64,000 nucleotides of DNA from NCBI GenBank assembly GCA_011800805.1, contig MPNW01000056.1, forward strand, positions 262,178 to 326,177. Direction: 5' to 3'. Both the position numbers and the translations under genes were made by a program. This DNA comes from Hirudo medicinalis (lineage: Eukaryota > Annelida > Clitellata > Hirudinida > Hirudinidae). The notes below the pieces were generated by a model. That model saw nothing but the letters and a program-made list of their open reading frames with translations, had not been told where the DNA came from and made no database searches. This document shows positions 1 through 15,839 of this stretch, one piece after another. Each line of letters opens with the position of its first letter. Position 1 is the first letter of the stretch.

Positions 1-119
1 ATTGCAACAACCTCCAATCAGCATTCAAAAAGCATCTTAGTCGAACAGCAAGAACGTGCACGTAAAACGCAGTTTAACAGCGAAGAAGCTGCCATTCCTA
101 ATCATCTAGCAATGAAATG

Positions 120-440
120 GACATTAATGCAATTGTAGATTACTGATTATTAGATTACTGCAATTCCCTTCTCTATGGTACATCTACCTCTTTGATCCTT
201 TCCTTGCAGCGCGTCCAAAACAAACTCGCCAAACTTGTCCTTCTTAACCCAACCTTCAATAGCACTGAATGCCTGAANGGAATGCCTTACCTCCCCAAGT
301 AAGAGATCAACCATCCCTGGAGCTCTTCAAAAGTCACCTGAAAACCCACCTCTTCAGGACACCAACATGAAGCTAATGAAGACACAAGGCGCCTCTGACG
401 CTATGAAAATGGCGCATTATAAATTAACTATTATTACTAT
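120..440 (+). mobile_element. CR1/L2-like LINE, 3' end fragment
   Basis: Broken non-LTR reverse transcriptase remnant. The + strand reads the post-RT motif DYCNSLLYG...LQRVQNKLAKLV (about 160-250). After a deletion and frame change, the usual C-terminal end LELFKSHLKTHLFRT follows (about 318-365) with a stop. Next comes a short 3' tail, gcgcctctgacgctatg near 390, and an ATT-rich tract (420-450). The tail matches the 3' end of the SINE family seen elsewhere in the window. One N lies at 278. This is dead debris; the clade call rests on motif memory only. Confidence 0.75.
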
Positions 441-1179
441 TATTATTTATTAATTCACGTGCATATGTAGTGTGTATTATACACACGCGCGACGAAGCGG
501 GCGACGTGGCCGACTCACCGGTAACCTGGCCAACTCGCAGAAAACCGTGGAGAAGCAGAAGGCAACTCACTGGCAGTGAGTTTCTGCACCAGTTTCCAAG
601 AGCTTCACTCAACCTTCGGAACAGGTTCATACAGCGCAGTCGACAGAAATTTCGAACTCCTGGGAACAACTTGTCAATTTTGTAATGGAATATAAGAAAA
701 AGAAGGTCATGATTGTACTATTTTAAAACCGGGGCGAGCCCCCCAAAATTGAATCATTTCAGATGCATGCAGGACAAATAAATGTATGTCCCATCCATTA
801 CGGATGCGAAGATATGCCAAGTAAACTAAAGAAATTCAATTCAATTAAAATGCAATATTTGCATTTTTCTTGTTGGCAAAAAATTCTTATAAATTGTTTT
901 AGGCAATTCACAAACGTTATATATTATATATGGGCTTACATGTAATGCTTTAAAATATGGTCTGGCAATGAATATTATGTTTTTGGATAAATTGTTTTTA
1001 TTGCTGTTGACAATATTTCTATAATCGATGCTTGAAAACAGGTTTTTATTAAAGCCTTTATAAAATAAGCAAAAAAAGGAAAATTTGAAATTGAATTTGA
1101 ACAGAATTTAAAAGTAATCGAAGTTGCAGCGGGATTCGACGGAACAACTGCTTTAGCCTCGGCGCTTTGTATTAAAGTC
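441..1179. other. Intergenic, upstream of HDAC3
   Basis: No gene supported. A short open frame at 470-685 has no recognisable motif. At 721-745 a TTTTAAAACC and GGGGCGAGCCCC string resembles a piece repeated near 16425 and 44265, probably the end of a dispersed DNA element. The last 200 bp before the HDAC3 start are AT-rich and should hold its promoter; I see no clear TATA box. Confidence 0.4.
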
Positions 1180-4891
<3,712 letters not shown>

Positions 4892-6481
4892 TCTCATGAA
4901 TTTACTGACTAACTTCAGAAGTTTTTTTATTGTGAATCAAAGTGTTCATCATGTTTGTTGAAGCCTTTGTGACTTATAACTTTGTGTACTTTGTAAAAGG
5001 TCATTGAATATACTCGAAGGGTCTAGTTTAACCTGAGGTTCGTTGACCTTGTGGGGTACTTCGTGAAAATTTACTTTTTTTGGGCTGATTGAAATCACAT
5101 ACTGCTAACACTCGCACCAACTTTTGGCTGGGAGGAGTATCGGTCAATGGATGCCCTTAGTGCTACTCCTTTCATGAGAAGAGTAACGTCGTGCTGTAAC
5201 TTCATTATGATTTTTTTGTTATAGTTGTCAAAACTGATGAGAAGTTGAATGAGAAGAAGTGATTGACAGAAATTTCCAAGGAGTTCCTGGACTAAAAACA
5301 CTATAACTTTCACTAATGGCAGCTTTTTTAGCTTTCTCGGCTAATTCTATTTCTCTGTCGTGGTGGTGGTGGGCACCTTATGTCTGCTGATTCCCTGATT
5401 AGCTGCTGCTCCCTTCCTCCTGATTGGGAAGTGGTGGGGGTCGTTGAGAAGCATAAAGGGGTCATTAGGAGAAGTCGACCAAAGGGTAGTGCCTTCTGCG
5501 TTCGACCGCAAACCTCACACATATTCAGTTGATAGTTATAAAGCGATAAAATTCGCTTTTATGCCATTCTCAATATTTTATATTATTATATGAATATGGT
5601 ACCAAAATGGTTTTTAGTGAGCCTAACATTTTGTTATGCCAATGATGTGCTCTAATCATTAAACCAAAGCAATTTGTAGAAATACCAGAAAGTGCTTCAA
5701 AAAAAATTTATTTTTAACTTTAAATAAAAATGTAATTATTTTTCAAATTTAATAAAAAAAATGTAAAATTAAAATATTTAATTATTTGCCAATGTCATAT
5801 TTTTCGAAGTCGATAAATAACTAGTCGGCCGCATGCTTATTGTCTTGTTGTGGTAAACGGGAAATGTCTCTGATTTCTGCCAGGGTTTTGCGCCGTCTGC
5901 TTTACAAAAATGGATGTTTTTCTAATTGTTAGTCTACTTTTAGATTACTTTAGTAATCAAAATTAACCGCCTGTGATGGCTCTGCCTGAGATTGTCTATC
6001 AATAATTAATTTGCCTCTTGGCCATGACATTGTTTTTGTTTGTTCTAAGTATTTTTAGATTTATGCAAGCCAATATTTTGAACTCATTGCCTAGAACGGT
6101 ATTTCAGTAATTGATGCTGATGAAACGTTCGTTCTAATATTCTTATTCATATATGCTTTTCATTTGCGTGGTCATATATTTTACTATTAACTTTAGGGCT
6201 GAATATATTTTGTTTCCAAATTCATTATACATTTTTCACTCATTCTTTTTCATCCCTTTGGTACTGGACACACAAAGAATTCACAGTTGTGTTATTCATT
6301 AAAAAGTCTGTTATTCATTAAAATTGTGGCATTCAGTGATTGCCTTGGTGCATTCAAATTTATGCATATATATTTGATATTTAATTCCAGTTCCACGATA
6401 ATAACTAAAAACACATTGCATGTAATTGAGTACCATTTGGTACATTGATTTGAGTTGTTTTTAATATAATTTATTCTCAAC
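4892..6481. other. Intergenic between HDAC3 and MRPS27
   Basis: HDAC3 3' flank followed by AT-rich sequence. A GC-richer block at 5340-5520 (GTGGTGGTGG near 5360) has short open frames on the minus strand (5095-5313 and 5328-5522). Neither shows a motif I recognise or good codon evidence. A repeat remnant is possible. No RNA gene is seen. Confidence 0.4.
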
Positions 6482-9109
6482 ATGAAATTAATCCCCTTAG
6501 CTCTGAGAACAGTTGTTTCACCTTCTTATTCATGTGACACAGCATGGAATGATAGATTTAAAAGTGAAGCCTTGACAAAAATTGATGCAGGTTTTTATAT
6601 TTTATCTTCTCATAGAAACACTTTAATACATGTTATGTATAATGTTATGTTTATTTGTTCACAAAAGTTTAATTTAGTTAAACTAAATTGCAAAATATTG
6701 AATAACTCTTTATTTTACTTTGTAAAGCAAACCACTTCAGGAAAATAAAGCAAGCATTTGATACTGGATCTTTTGTGGCTGCAGTTGACATGGATATTGT
6801 AATTTTGTTTACACCACTTGAATGTTGACAGAAATCAAACAGAATTGTAATATTTTTTAGGTCAGCAATAAATTGCAGGACATCCAGCCATTATCAATGG
6901 AGCTACTAGAAGAAATATTTTACAGGTTATTTTTTTTATAATATGACTGATGCATGTTTTGATATTGAGAGGAGATCGTATTTGAATATTTGAAGCGTAG
7001 TAGTATTTATGCAGTTTTGTATACTTTTTGCTTGGTCGGCGATGCAGGTTCAGGCACACCAGTGAGTCGGTTAATGCGCTCAAATCAACGACCTATGCAT
7101 TTCTTCGCACCCTGATGGATTGCAACGAGTACAGTAAAATTATGAGCCTATTGGAAGATAAGGTATGCAATTGTGAAGGAAATGTTCAGACTTCTAACAC
7201 ATTACTTCCTTGGTTCTGGCAAAATAAGAAACAATAAATGTAGATACTTTTTTGACATTTTGTAGCCCAACTATGGACTTTTCCTTAATCCTCATCTGGC
7301 TGTCATGTTGATGGATCACTTTATTGAAGAAAAGTCATACCTTGGTGAATTGACAGTTTTTGATCAACTTTGCTGATGGCTTACTTTTCAAATTATAATT
7401 TTTTTTTAAATTTTCCATTGCAGATGCTGCTAGAGTTGTCTTTGATTTAATGCTTCAAGAGGATTTTGAGGATCCCATTGTAAGGGCATTGTCATTCTAT
7501 ACATGCCACCTCCTCATCTCAAACACTCCAGACTTCAGAATAGAGGCTCCTCCTGCTGCACCTAAAGTAAACCTCCTTTCATATTCAACAATCATATTGA
7601 ACTTACATGCTGAACTTTCATATTCAACTTCATTCTACAAAAGCTTTGAACTAATGAACATCTCATTTTCTAGAATGTGGAAATCATTTACAGAAGGGTC
7701 GATTTCATTGAAAATCCTTGGTACGACGATCATTTTGATCTCTACAGTGTCAACCAGAAATTGGGAAAGTCGCTTATCATGTTATCAACATCAAATGATT
7801 TGGTATCGAGAGGATACCTCTTCTTAGGCAACTTACTTTACCTCAAGTTTGATAAAGCCTTGTCTCTCTTGAAAGAGTGGATGGATGGTCAGGATCTGCC
7901 TGTCATAACTGAATCACATGTACGTTTCTGCTGTCTTATTACAAACCATTCAAATTTTTGATTTCTGATTTGGAAAAGTTTATATTAAATTAACTTATCT
8001 AAAATCAATTTCTGATTTGCACCTGCAGCTTGAACTTGCGGAGTCACTTCTGCGCAACATTGAAACCGCAGTTGTTGAAGTTCCAACCGAATTAGGTCTT
8101 ATCAGGCTTGGTCATTTGCTTCCTTACGTCACAGAAGAGCAGAAATCCCAATACATTAGTGAATTTGAGGTTTGTATACCAGTTTGATCTTTGATAATTC
8201 TTCCAGTATTTGAAAAATTTGTTTTTTATTTTTATTTGGTTTTTATGTGTGATATTATAGTTTATTGTTAATTACCATATTTTTTGTGCAATTATTATGC
8301 CATTTTGTTTTGCATGGATTTTTAAAAGTAGTTCTAATATTGGTAATTTCTTGGCTTTTTACTATTGCAAAAGTTAATTATTTAGATTATTTCAATTAAT
8401 GAAATAATTAAATTAATATATGAATTTAATTAAATAAATTTGAAATTTGTCTTCATAATTTCTTGGAAATTGTGGAGTGATATGAAAGTTAGCTGTTGCA
8501 TGTATCTGTATTGTGTCGTGTTCTCATCTGAGCTAGCACTGCCACTGTTACCCTTGGAAAGCTGTGCTAAGTTTGCTAAGCACCACATTGCTTACACATG
8601 TGGCCTTATATACATAAAAATATAAAAATGTTGCATTTTATCATTGTCATTTTGTTTATTGCTTGAATTTAACTAATGGCTGAATTTTTCTTTTATCAAT
8701 ATTCTAGGCACTCAAAGGAGAATTATTGAAAGGAGGAAAAGTGGCAAAGGATGTCAATGTAGATGAATGGATGAAAGAGATGATGAGCAAAACATTGGCT
8801 GAGCATCAAGAGGCATCCATTGAAAAGCATAAGCAGTTATTTGATCAGTGGAACAAACTTCGTGACTCTATGCTCAATGAGCACTTGAAAAGATTGGCCG
8901 ATAAGCAGAAAAAAGATGACATTGCAAAAAGACTCATTGATCTGAAGGAGAAAGAAGAAAGGCTGAAATTCTTCCAAGAAAAAATAAGCATTGATTTGGT
9001 GATTGAGAATAGACCTGATCATCCTAAGATGAAGGATGTTGTGATTGAGGAGCAGTTTGTTGCACCTCCCAGTGAGAGAAGATTGAGTGATAAAAAGAAA
9101 TCCAGGTGA
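6482..9109 (+). CDS. MRPS27: Mitochondrial small-subunit ribosomal protein mS27
   Basis: PPR-like protein of the metazoan mitochondrial 28S ribosomal subunit. Nine exons: 6482-6590, 6728-6798, 6861-6925, 7048-7162, 7266-7344, 7424-7566, 7674-7919, 8029-8169, 8708-9109; 1371 bp, 456 aa (human 414). Recognised from FRHTSESVNAL, PNYGLFLNPHLAVMLMDHFI and ARVVFDLMLQEDFEDP, which track the human sequence (FRHSPNCW; YGIFPDNFTFNLLMDSFI; VVFEVMMQEAFE). The last exon is a long charged coiled-coil-like tail ending DKKKSR, longer than in human. The N-terminus MKLIPLALRTVV is a plausible mitochondrial presequence. The exon 1/2 junction (acceptor at 6727) was chosen because it keeps the frame; an extra 5' exon cannot be excluded. 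Confidence 0.9.
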
Positions 9110-9882
9110 TTATGTTTCAATTTCATGATATTTGATCAAAGTAGTAAGTGATGTCTCTGATGATAATGGCTAAAATAAAGGATCACTTGATGTCTTCATA
9201 AGTACTTAAATCTTCAATTTATAAATTTACTTTTATTGGTAACTGGTAAAAAAAAAATGGCGTTTGAGCTTTGGCACAAGTACACATCAACATCAAATGA
9301 CTTGGATGAAGAAATATTTCGACTTGCAAGCTCGTTGTTCTCTTCAGCATTTGGGGCTTTTAACATGTTATAATTTTGTTCTTGATGAATGAAAAAATTC
9401 GAGGGAGAGTCGCATTTATCAGAACTCGAAGACGAATGTACCGCAACGTGATGTCATCGGCAGCAGCCGTCGCCTGGTCACCGGGGACATGGCGTCCATT
9501 TCGTAACCAGGTGATTGAAGTGATGCTCCCAACGAGACTCGAATTCGTGTGCCTCCGTAAAAATGTGGGGCGTATGGGAGCACCAGGAACACGCGAGATC
9601 TCTAGGAAGAGCGTGCGATTTTGCGCCGGGTCATGATTGAGTCAAAATGTTTTTGAACAAATATCTTGAAAATCTAGTGAGGCACGGAAATGGCCACAGA
9701 TACATACAAAATTACTTGGCAGGAGCGAAGGCAAATCTGGAAACCGAGGGAAGCAAGCCGCCAACTTTAGCAACGGCAGCTTAATCTTTAAATTAATTTT
9801 AAGAGCAGTTCGACAAGCTTTTTGCTTAATTTAATGTAATCGTTGTAATCGTTCATTTCTACATTGGCTCTATCTTTAACTC
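9110..9882. other. Convergent intergenic region with a GC/CpG-rich block
   Basis: Lies between the 3' ends of MRPS27 and the ODF3-like gene. Bases 9390-9640 are clearly richer in G, C and CpG than the surroundings and open on both strands; the + frame runs 9376-9636. The minus strand reads a stretch like SITSITWLRNGRHVPGD, which vaguely recalls an Ig strand, but no splice sites join it to anything. Unidentified; perhaps a repeat fragment or orphan exon. Confidence 0.4.
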
Positions 9883-11863
9883 TTAAGCAGTGGCATCGAA
9901 TTTGACAGGCATCAAATACGGGGAATGCTTCACTCCAATTGGGAAACCTTTTTTGATGTCCACGAAAGACGGTAGGTTGTAAGATCCAGGTGCAGGGTTT
10001 TGGAGGGAAGTATCATAATTTTTTGCCTTGAGGCGGCCTTTTATTGTCACACTTTTGCTGCGGTCGTTGTCCAGTTTGACGTAAGAACCTGGTCCTGGAG
10101 TTCCCGCCTTTTTGCTGAGGTAGTAAATGTTACCAAAATCAGCACGACTCTTTATGGTGGCCACATGGGGGCTTCTATCTAGGCTGCTCTTTGAGCCTAT
10201 GCCCCTCATGGTGTTGTAAGCATTCGGTGCTGGGCAAAGATTTGGTAAGGACTCTGATTTCATTCCAAACGAATAGCTCTGAGAGTTCTTCAACGCTTTT
10301 GGCTCGTACAATCCTGGACCCGGCAAAGCAACCGGTTCTAATGAGATAAAAGTCACAAATAATTCAGTTTGAACTACTTCGATTAATTTTGAAGCGAGTT
10401 GGACGTAATAAAGAAATCAATCGAAAATCCAGATTCTTTTAAGGAACAACAGACAACAAAACACTGGGGGCTAGGTCTTGACTATATTGCATGATATAGA
10501 TTAAAAATTATTTTCTTCACTCGAGTTGAATTGCTTCAAAGCTATTAAGAAAACTCAAGATTGTTTTCTAAATTACATAATTGCCTCTGACAACAAATTA
10601 TGAAAAATTAGAATTTTTCTATAGAAAAGCATTTACTATTGTCGGATGTGACATAAATCATAAAGGAGATCTTGTCGCCTTAAATTTAAGATACTCCACC
10701 AAAATAATCACCTTTGGCTTTGGGTCTGCTCGTCACTAAAGCTGTCTTGGGTAATTGGCGCCCATGGTTAGTGAGATAGGGGTCGTAACAGTAACCAGGT
10801 CCAGGCGTGTCATTGTAAACATCTGCGAAAGTTAAATACAATTTTAATTCCTGTTGCTTAAAATATCTTTACTGATTTTAACGAACCGAAGTTACAGAGT
10901 ATGGTACTTAGAATTCGATCATCGCATTCAAGAACAAATCGATCGACTCATTCGCTTTGCTCCTTCTATGATGATTTTAAAGCAGAAGATATATTACTTG
11001 ATTTATATTTGCACTTAGCTGATCTTTTGTGTGCTTTATGTATCGGAATCTGATGTGAAGGCACTACAATTATTCAGTTAAAAATCACCGGTACTTTGAA
11101 GGGTTTGGAACTACTAATTTACATTACGAATGTGAATTACCACTAAATTGGTAGTTGTTATTGACAATATAGATAAATTGAATGACTAACTCATAAATTA
11201 TGACCTAAAAGCTAAAAGCTCTGAAAATATTTTAGTAATTTAAGATATTCGCCATTATCATTTTTAATCAATTTTAAAAAAAAGTTTAAAATTTGTGGCT
11301 TTCTTTCGTACTTTATCGCATGCAAGAATTTTCGATGTCTTTTAGCTGAAGAAACATTAACAATTGATGCAATAATAACAAACCATAAAAGACAAATTAT
11401 ATCGGAGTTACAATAGTTGACTCGCCTTTTTGTTTTCCTCTAATGCTGAAGGCAGGTTGCCTCAATTTGCTCGTACAATGACCATCATGCCCCAGGAGAG
11501 ATTTTAGCTTATAACATGGCCCAGGGTCTGAAACATGAATTTAAAGCTTTAAATTAATTGAACGATCAAACTGACTCATAATTTGAAGTAATTGTCCTTC
11601 ACTGTTTTTCATAATTTAATAATAAATAAAAATTAATTGATTGATTTATTTATTTTTAATGTACATGCAATGTCAACGTCTCTAGCATTCAGGGCATTCA
11701 ACAGGCAACAAAGAAATGAAAAGCAAGACAACGAAACTCATAAACTCATTTCAGCATCGAAATCAACGCGAGAAAATAATGTGCTTAATTACGTCAGTCA
11801 ACTGTAAAACTCACTTTTGTGCTCACAAAATAGTTGAACTCGGTTTTTTGAATTTTGTTCCAT
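9883..11863 (-). CDS. Sperm-tail PG-rich repeat protein (ODF3/SHIPPO/CIMAP-like)
   Basis: Member of the outer dense fibre 3 family, which binds microtubules of cilia and sperm tails. Four exons: 11863-11815, 11527-11426, 10822-10712, 10337-9883; 717 bp, 238 aa, close to the usual family length. Repeated Pro-Gly turns are visible: DPGPCYKL, DTPGPGYCYD, LPGPGLYEP, CPAPNAYN, GTPGPGSYVKL, NPAPGSYNLP. Between repeats are the short KSP/R-rich linkers usual for the family. Phase requires intron 2 to use a GC donor (AAAAG then GCGAGT at 11425). The first exon (MEQNSKNRVQLF) is inferred from an in-phase ATG and a strong GTGAGT donor and is the least certain part. The exact orthologue among ODF3, ODF3L and STPG genes is not settled. 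Confidence 0.85.
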
Positions 11864-13299
11864 TATAATGTCAATTGAATAATGTCGCCCAAAGATGCAT
11901 GTCACATTTTATGCTGTCTAGTTGATGGCAATGATTTTCTAGCTGTTGTCATAGTGATCAGAAAACAACCATTATTTAGTCTCGTTGGATTCTATTATTG
12001 ACGACGGTTTCTTTGTAAAAGTGAGAGCGTCATTTCCAGTTTTTGTGTTCTCTGCAGCCAGCAGGCATTGAGGGCAAACAGAATGATTGAATTACTTTAA
12101 TCTAATTATACTACTAATTATAATCATGTAACATCTTCAAGAATGATTTGAGAGTAAAATTTAAAATTTTATCGTGAAGGCGAGGGACGCACCAAAAAGC
12201 ACACAATTATAATGAAAAATTCCATACTTGTTAATTTGATTACATTTTAGTAAACCGAAATTTTGTTTATGATAAAAATTTATTAGGCATCAAGATATAT
12301 TTTATAGAAAATGCTTAAGCACATTTATATTATTGATATTTGTCAGCAACATTTCTTATATAAATTCCAAAATACCTTGCGACAGGAACTTGGCTTTCTA
12401 ATTTCTTATAATCTCGAAACTATTAATTAATTAATTAATGTATTGCTCTATGAATTATTAATTTATAAGAATCAACATAAATGTTGATAAGTGTAATAAA
12501 AATGTAAATAAAATTAACAAGAATATAATTCTACCTTTCTATACAAATGAATAAATCACTACCGTTAAGTAAACTAAATAAAGGGGCCCCTCCATTCGGT
12601 GCAACAATAGTGGTCCATTCAGTGCAATCTCAAGAGTTTACATTTTTATCATCATTGTGACAAAACCAGAAATGATACAGAACTTATTTTTGTACCATTC
12701 AACGCACAGAACAATATTCAATAATATTACGCAAAACCAAAGAAGCTCATCTGTTCAGAATAAGTAAAAATTGAAATTTACTTTTTAAATGAAAAACAAA
12801 AAAAAAACGGAATTACTGATTCGACGCTTGTAATTATATGCAAAATCACAAATGCATTTGTAGAAGGACTAATTGAGAATCCAAAAGTTTAAAAAAGTGG
12901 AAAAAATCGCCACTAAATAATTTTTACCTCATTCAGCCCCACTCTCCCCTACAGTTTAATTATGTTATTTATTTATTTGATTAAAGTCCGTTGCATGACT
13001 AAGATGATTTGGACTATTTAATTATGAAAAGCGTCTTGCGTTTAATATAAGTAATTGGTTTAATGAATCGCTTGTTTTCTTCATACTACAAGTAAGTAGT
13101 CATTAGATGGGAAGGCATCAATTCTGATGCTCTTTTTTGGCGCTTAATTATCGTCTCACAAAAATAGAAAACATTTCTTCATTGTTTATTATGTTCATCA
13201 AAGTCATCAGAAATATTTATAAATTTCGCACTGCTCAATAATATATATGTATATCCGAATATATCCGAAAATATTGACATCCAAACCACCTGCCCGAAC
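11864..13299. other. AT-rich intergenic region
   Basis: No gene seen. Mostly low-complexity A/T sequence. A possible repeat fragment sits near 12985-13015 (gtccgttgcatgactaag), resembling part of the element at 52050. No convincing open frame or RNA structure on either strand. Confidence 0.45.
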
Positions 13300-13930
13300 T
13301 AATACTTCGGTAATCTTTGCAAATGAATCATAATCATAAATTATTAAAATAAATCACATTAATACATGATTAAGAAAACAAACATTTTGTACGATTATTT
13401 TACTTATTTGATGCAGATAATCTGAAAAAGCGATTAAAGTTGTTATTATCTATTTCTAGATATTTTGCAAGAAAGTTAGCATGGTTTCGGCGTTAATTCT
13501 TCTTTAAGGACATCATCGGACATGATTTTCAAGTAAATTTTGAGAATTTAGTTTAGTGGCATGTCGTGATCTCCCGTGACATTCGACAGTTCTGCACAAC
13601 TCCCGGAGAAAAATGATTTGTTGATAGATTGGATTTCGGTACTCTGACTAACAACCTCAAAATTTTTAATTTACAAGGTTTTGGTTTTATATTCCACTCA
13701 TGAGAAATGCATTTCTAACGAGTTCACATTCGTTAAGTATGAATAAATAATTTTAATTCAAATTAGCGAAAAAACACATTGCTATATTTTTTAACTAATA
13801 CACCAAGACTCATTTCACAATTTGTGAAATAGTGAAGTAGACAAAAGATTTGTCGATAATATCAACGGCCACTAAATTTCCAAACATGAAAGTGATGGAC
13901 AGGATGGACGTTAGAAGCGCCATCGCTTAA
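13300..13930 (-). pseudogene. Collapsed tandem copy of the integrin alpha gene
   Basis: Bases 13840-13920 copy integrin exon 1: the minus strand reads MALLTSILS, then a few substitutions, then DKSFVYFT, and runs into a stop. Bases 13561-13660 copy exon 2 and its acceptor region (compare 28115-28215). Bases 13430-13557 copy the last exon and its 3' flank (compare 17276-17410), with a frameshift. The exon-2 copy runs straight into the last-exon copy at about 13557/13558, so everything between exon 2 and the final exon is missing. Exon 1 is also cut short. It cannot encode an integrin and is best read as a tandem duplicate that lost its body. Confidence 0.85.
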
Positions 13931-14180
13931 AACTTATCATTTATTAAACTCTGTATTTATTTTATAAGCAACAATTGAGCAACTATTGTGCAGCTATTGC
14001 AAATCGACGGTTACAAATTGATCAATTATCTTTACTCATAGAGGCACCGTTTTATTCCGGACCTTCAACTTGAGAAAAGATGTATGACAATTAATTTCTA
14101 GAAAATTTTGCAGGCAATTAACTGGACTGACTCAGAATTGAATTATTATTTTGTTAGAGATGACTTCCCTGCGATAATAT
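13931..14180 (-). pseudogene. Duplicated 5' flank of integrin alpha, proximal part
   Basis: Matches 29172-29420, the sequence upstream of the intact integrin start. Shared pieces include gcaaattgatcaattatc, ggcaattaactgga and gagatgactt. The match breaks off near 14180, where a LINE fragment begins, and resumes at about 15840, so the retroelement was inserted into the duplicated flank. Confidence 0.8.
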
Positions 14181-15180
14181 TGGATTGCAAATCTTACATT
14201 GCAGAGTAATATGTCAACAACATATTGGGACATGTTCTTTTTTTATTTACATAAGTGAGCAGAGGACAAATGCCTCTTACCTGCTCACAAGCAGACATAC
14301 AGAAAAATTATCTGAAAGGTATTATTACTCTAACAAATCATTTGTAGAAAAGGAAAGGAGAAATTGTTGATGAGGCAGGTGAATAGACTGTAGGTTGAGG
14401 ATGAAACAATGTTATTAGGGAGAGAGTTCCAAATTTTAATTATGCGGTTAGAGAAAAACTATTTAGTCGTGTCTATTGAACAAAAGTCAGGCCTAAGTTT
14501 AAACTGATATCTTCTAGTAGATGTATAATTAGCGAAATGAATATGGTTTATGAGATCTCTTAGTTTGTTGATTATTTTGTACAGTAAGCAGAGATCAGCT
14601 ATGAGTGGGCGATGTTCGAGTGAATTGAGTTTTAATGCTTTAAAACGATCCCTCGCTGTCTTACCGCAAGGATGGTCTTAATAAATTTTTTAAAATCTTT
14701 TCGAGGCTCTCAATCAAGTACTTGTGTTGAGGGTTCCAGACCTGACAGCTGTACTCGAGGAGTGGTCTGACGCAGAAAGCTTTGCTGAGAAGATTCTGGA
14801 CTTTAGAGGTGAATGATTTGAGGATCAGTCGCGATCGGGTTACAGCCAAGCGTGTGATGTTGTCAATGTCGAAAGTCAGAATCAATGATGACACCAAGAT
14901 CTCTGGTATGGTCACAGTCATGAGTGAGATGTCTTCAATGCAGTGTTGCTGTGAGGAGGTCAATTCGCAAACACATTCCAGTAAAGTTGTAGTAGTTGAT
15001 TTAAGTGGTCATAATCCATGTTACTGAGGAGTTATTAGATTAAGAGAGGGATCAAGTGATGTAGAATATTTTTGTTAATTATTTTTTCCAGGACTCGACA
15101 GCAGAGGGGCTAGATGCTGGGCTCTTCTTGTGGATAGGAATAACATCAGCTGTTTTCCAGATTTCGGGCGCAAGTCCTCT
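14181..15180 (-). mobile_element. Non-LTR retrotransposon fragment (RT and C-terminus)
   Basis: Minus strand. Near 15080-15180 it reads GLAPEIWKTADVIPIHKK, the finger motif early in LINE reverse transcriptases. After a large internal deletion it reads RPLLEYSCQVWNPQHKYLIESLEKI (14680-14790) and the end motif FFSNRIIKIWNSLPNNIV (about 14395-14450), with scattered stops. Inactive. It sits in the duplicated integrin 5' flank. Confidence 0.8.
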
Positions 15181-15183
<3 letters not shown>

Positions 15184-15260
<77 letters not shown>

Positions 15261-15369
15261 AGAGAGAAGAAGAGAGAGAGAGAGAGAAGAAGAGAGAGAG
15301 AGAGAAGGAAGGAAGGCCTGACGGTATGACAAAGGCANATACAGATGTTAGAGAGAGAGAGAGAGAGAG

Positions 15370-15421
<52 letters not shown>
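15184..15421. repeat. Long (GA)n microsatellite
   Basis: Two nearly pure GA tracts (15184-15306 and 15352-15421), separated by GAAGGAAGG and a short unique piece with an N at 15337. All open frames here are repeat artefacts. The exact length is likely unreliable in the assembly. Confidence 0.97.
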
Positions 15422-15425
<4 letters not shown>

Positions 15426-15839
15426 AATATATGATGGAGGGGATATGACAAGCCAAAAGCTTTTTAGCAAGATATTAGGAATGTGGTCGGGGCTTCGCGA
15501 GCAATAACGTTACTGCTGTCTCAAAGTTTGTAGGGATATAAATGGAGTAACCAGGATTTTATCCAAGTTTGTGCTGGTACGTTGAGGAAGACTGCATGAA
15601 ACTCCATTATCAGCTGTAAAAACCAGAGAATGCTAGACAAGCAGGTGTTGAATGTGTTAGCGATTTCCAGTGAGTTTCATCTTTCAAGAAATTTCCATCT
15701 TTTTTAGTTATGTTCCCAAATTGATGAATGACAAAAAAGCTTCCCTTTAACATATCTGTAGAAGCTGTCTAAATTATTCTTGCTGACTCTTTTTCTTTCA
15801 AATTTTATCTATTATAAAAAAAAACTATTTTAAAGCCAC

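Noticed and set aside
15075..15456. Long Arg-Glu or Ser-Leu repeat proteins over the GA tract
   Set aside because: They are translations of a (GA)n microsatellite, open on both strands, with an N inside.
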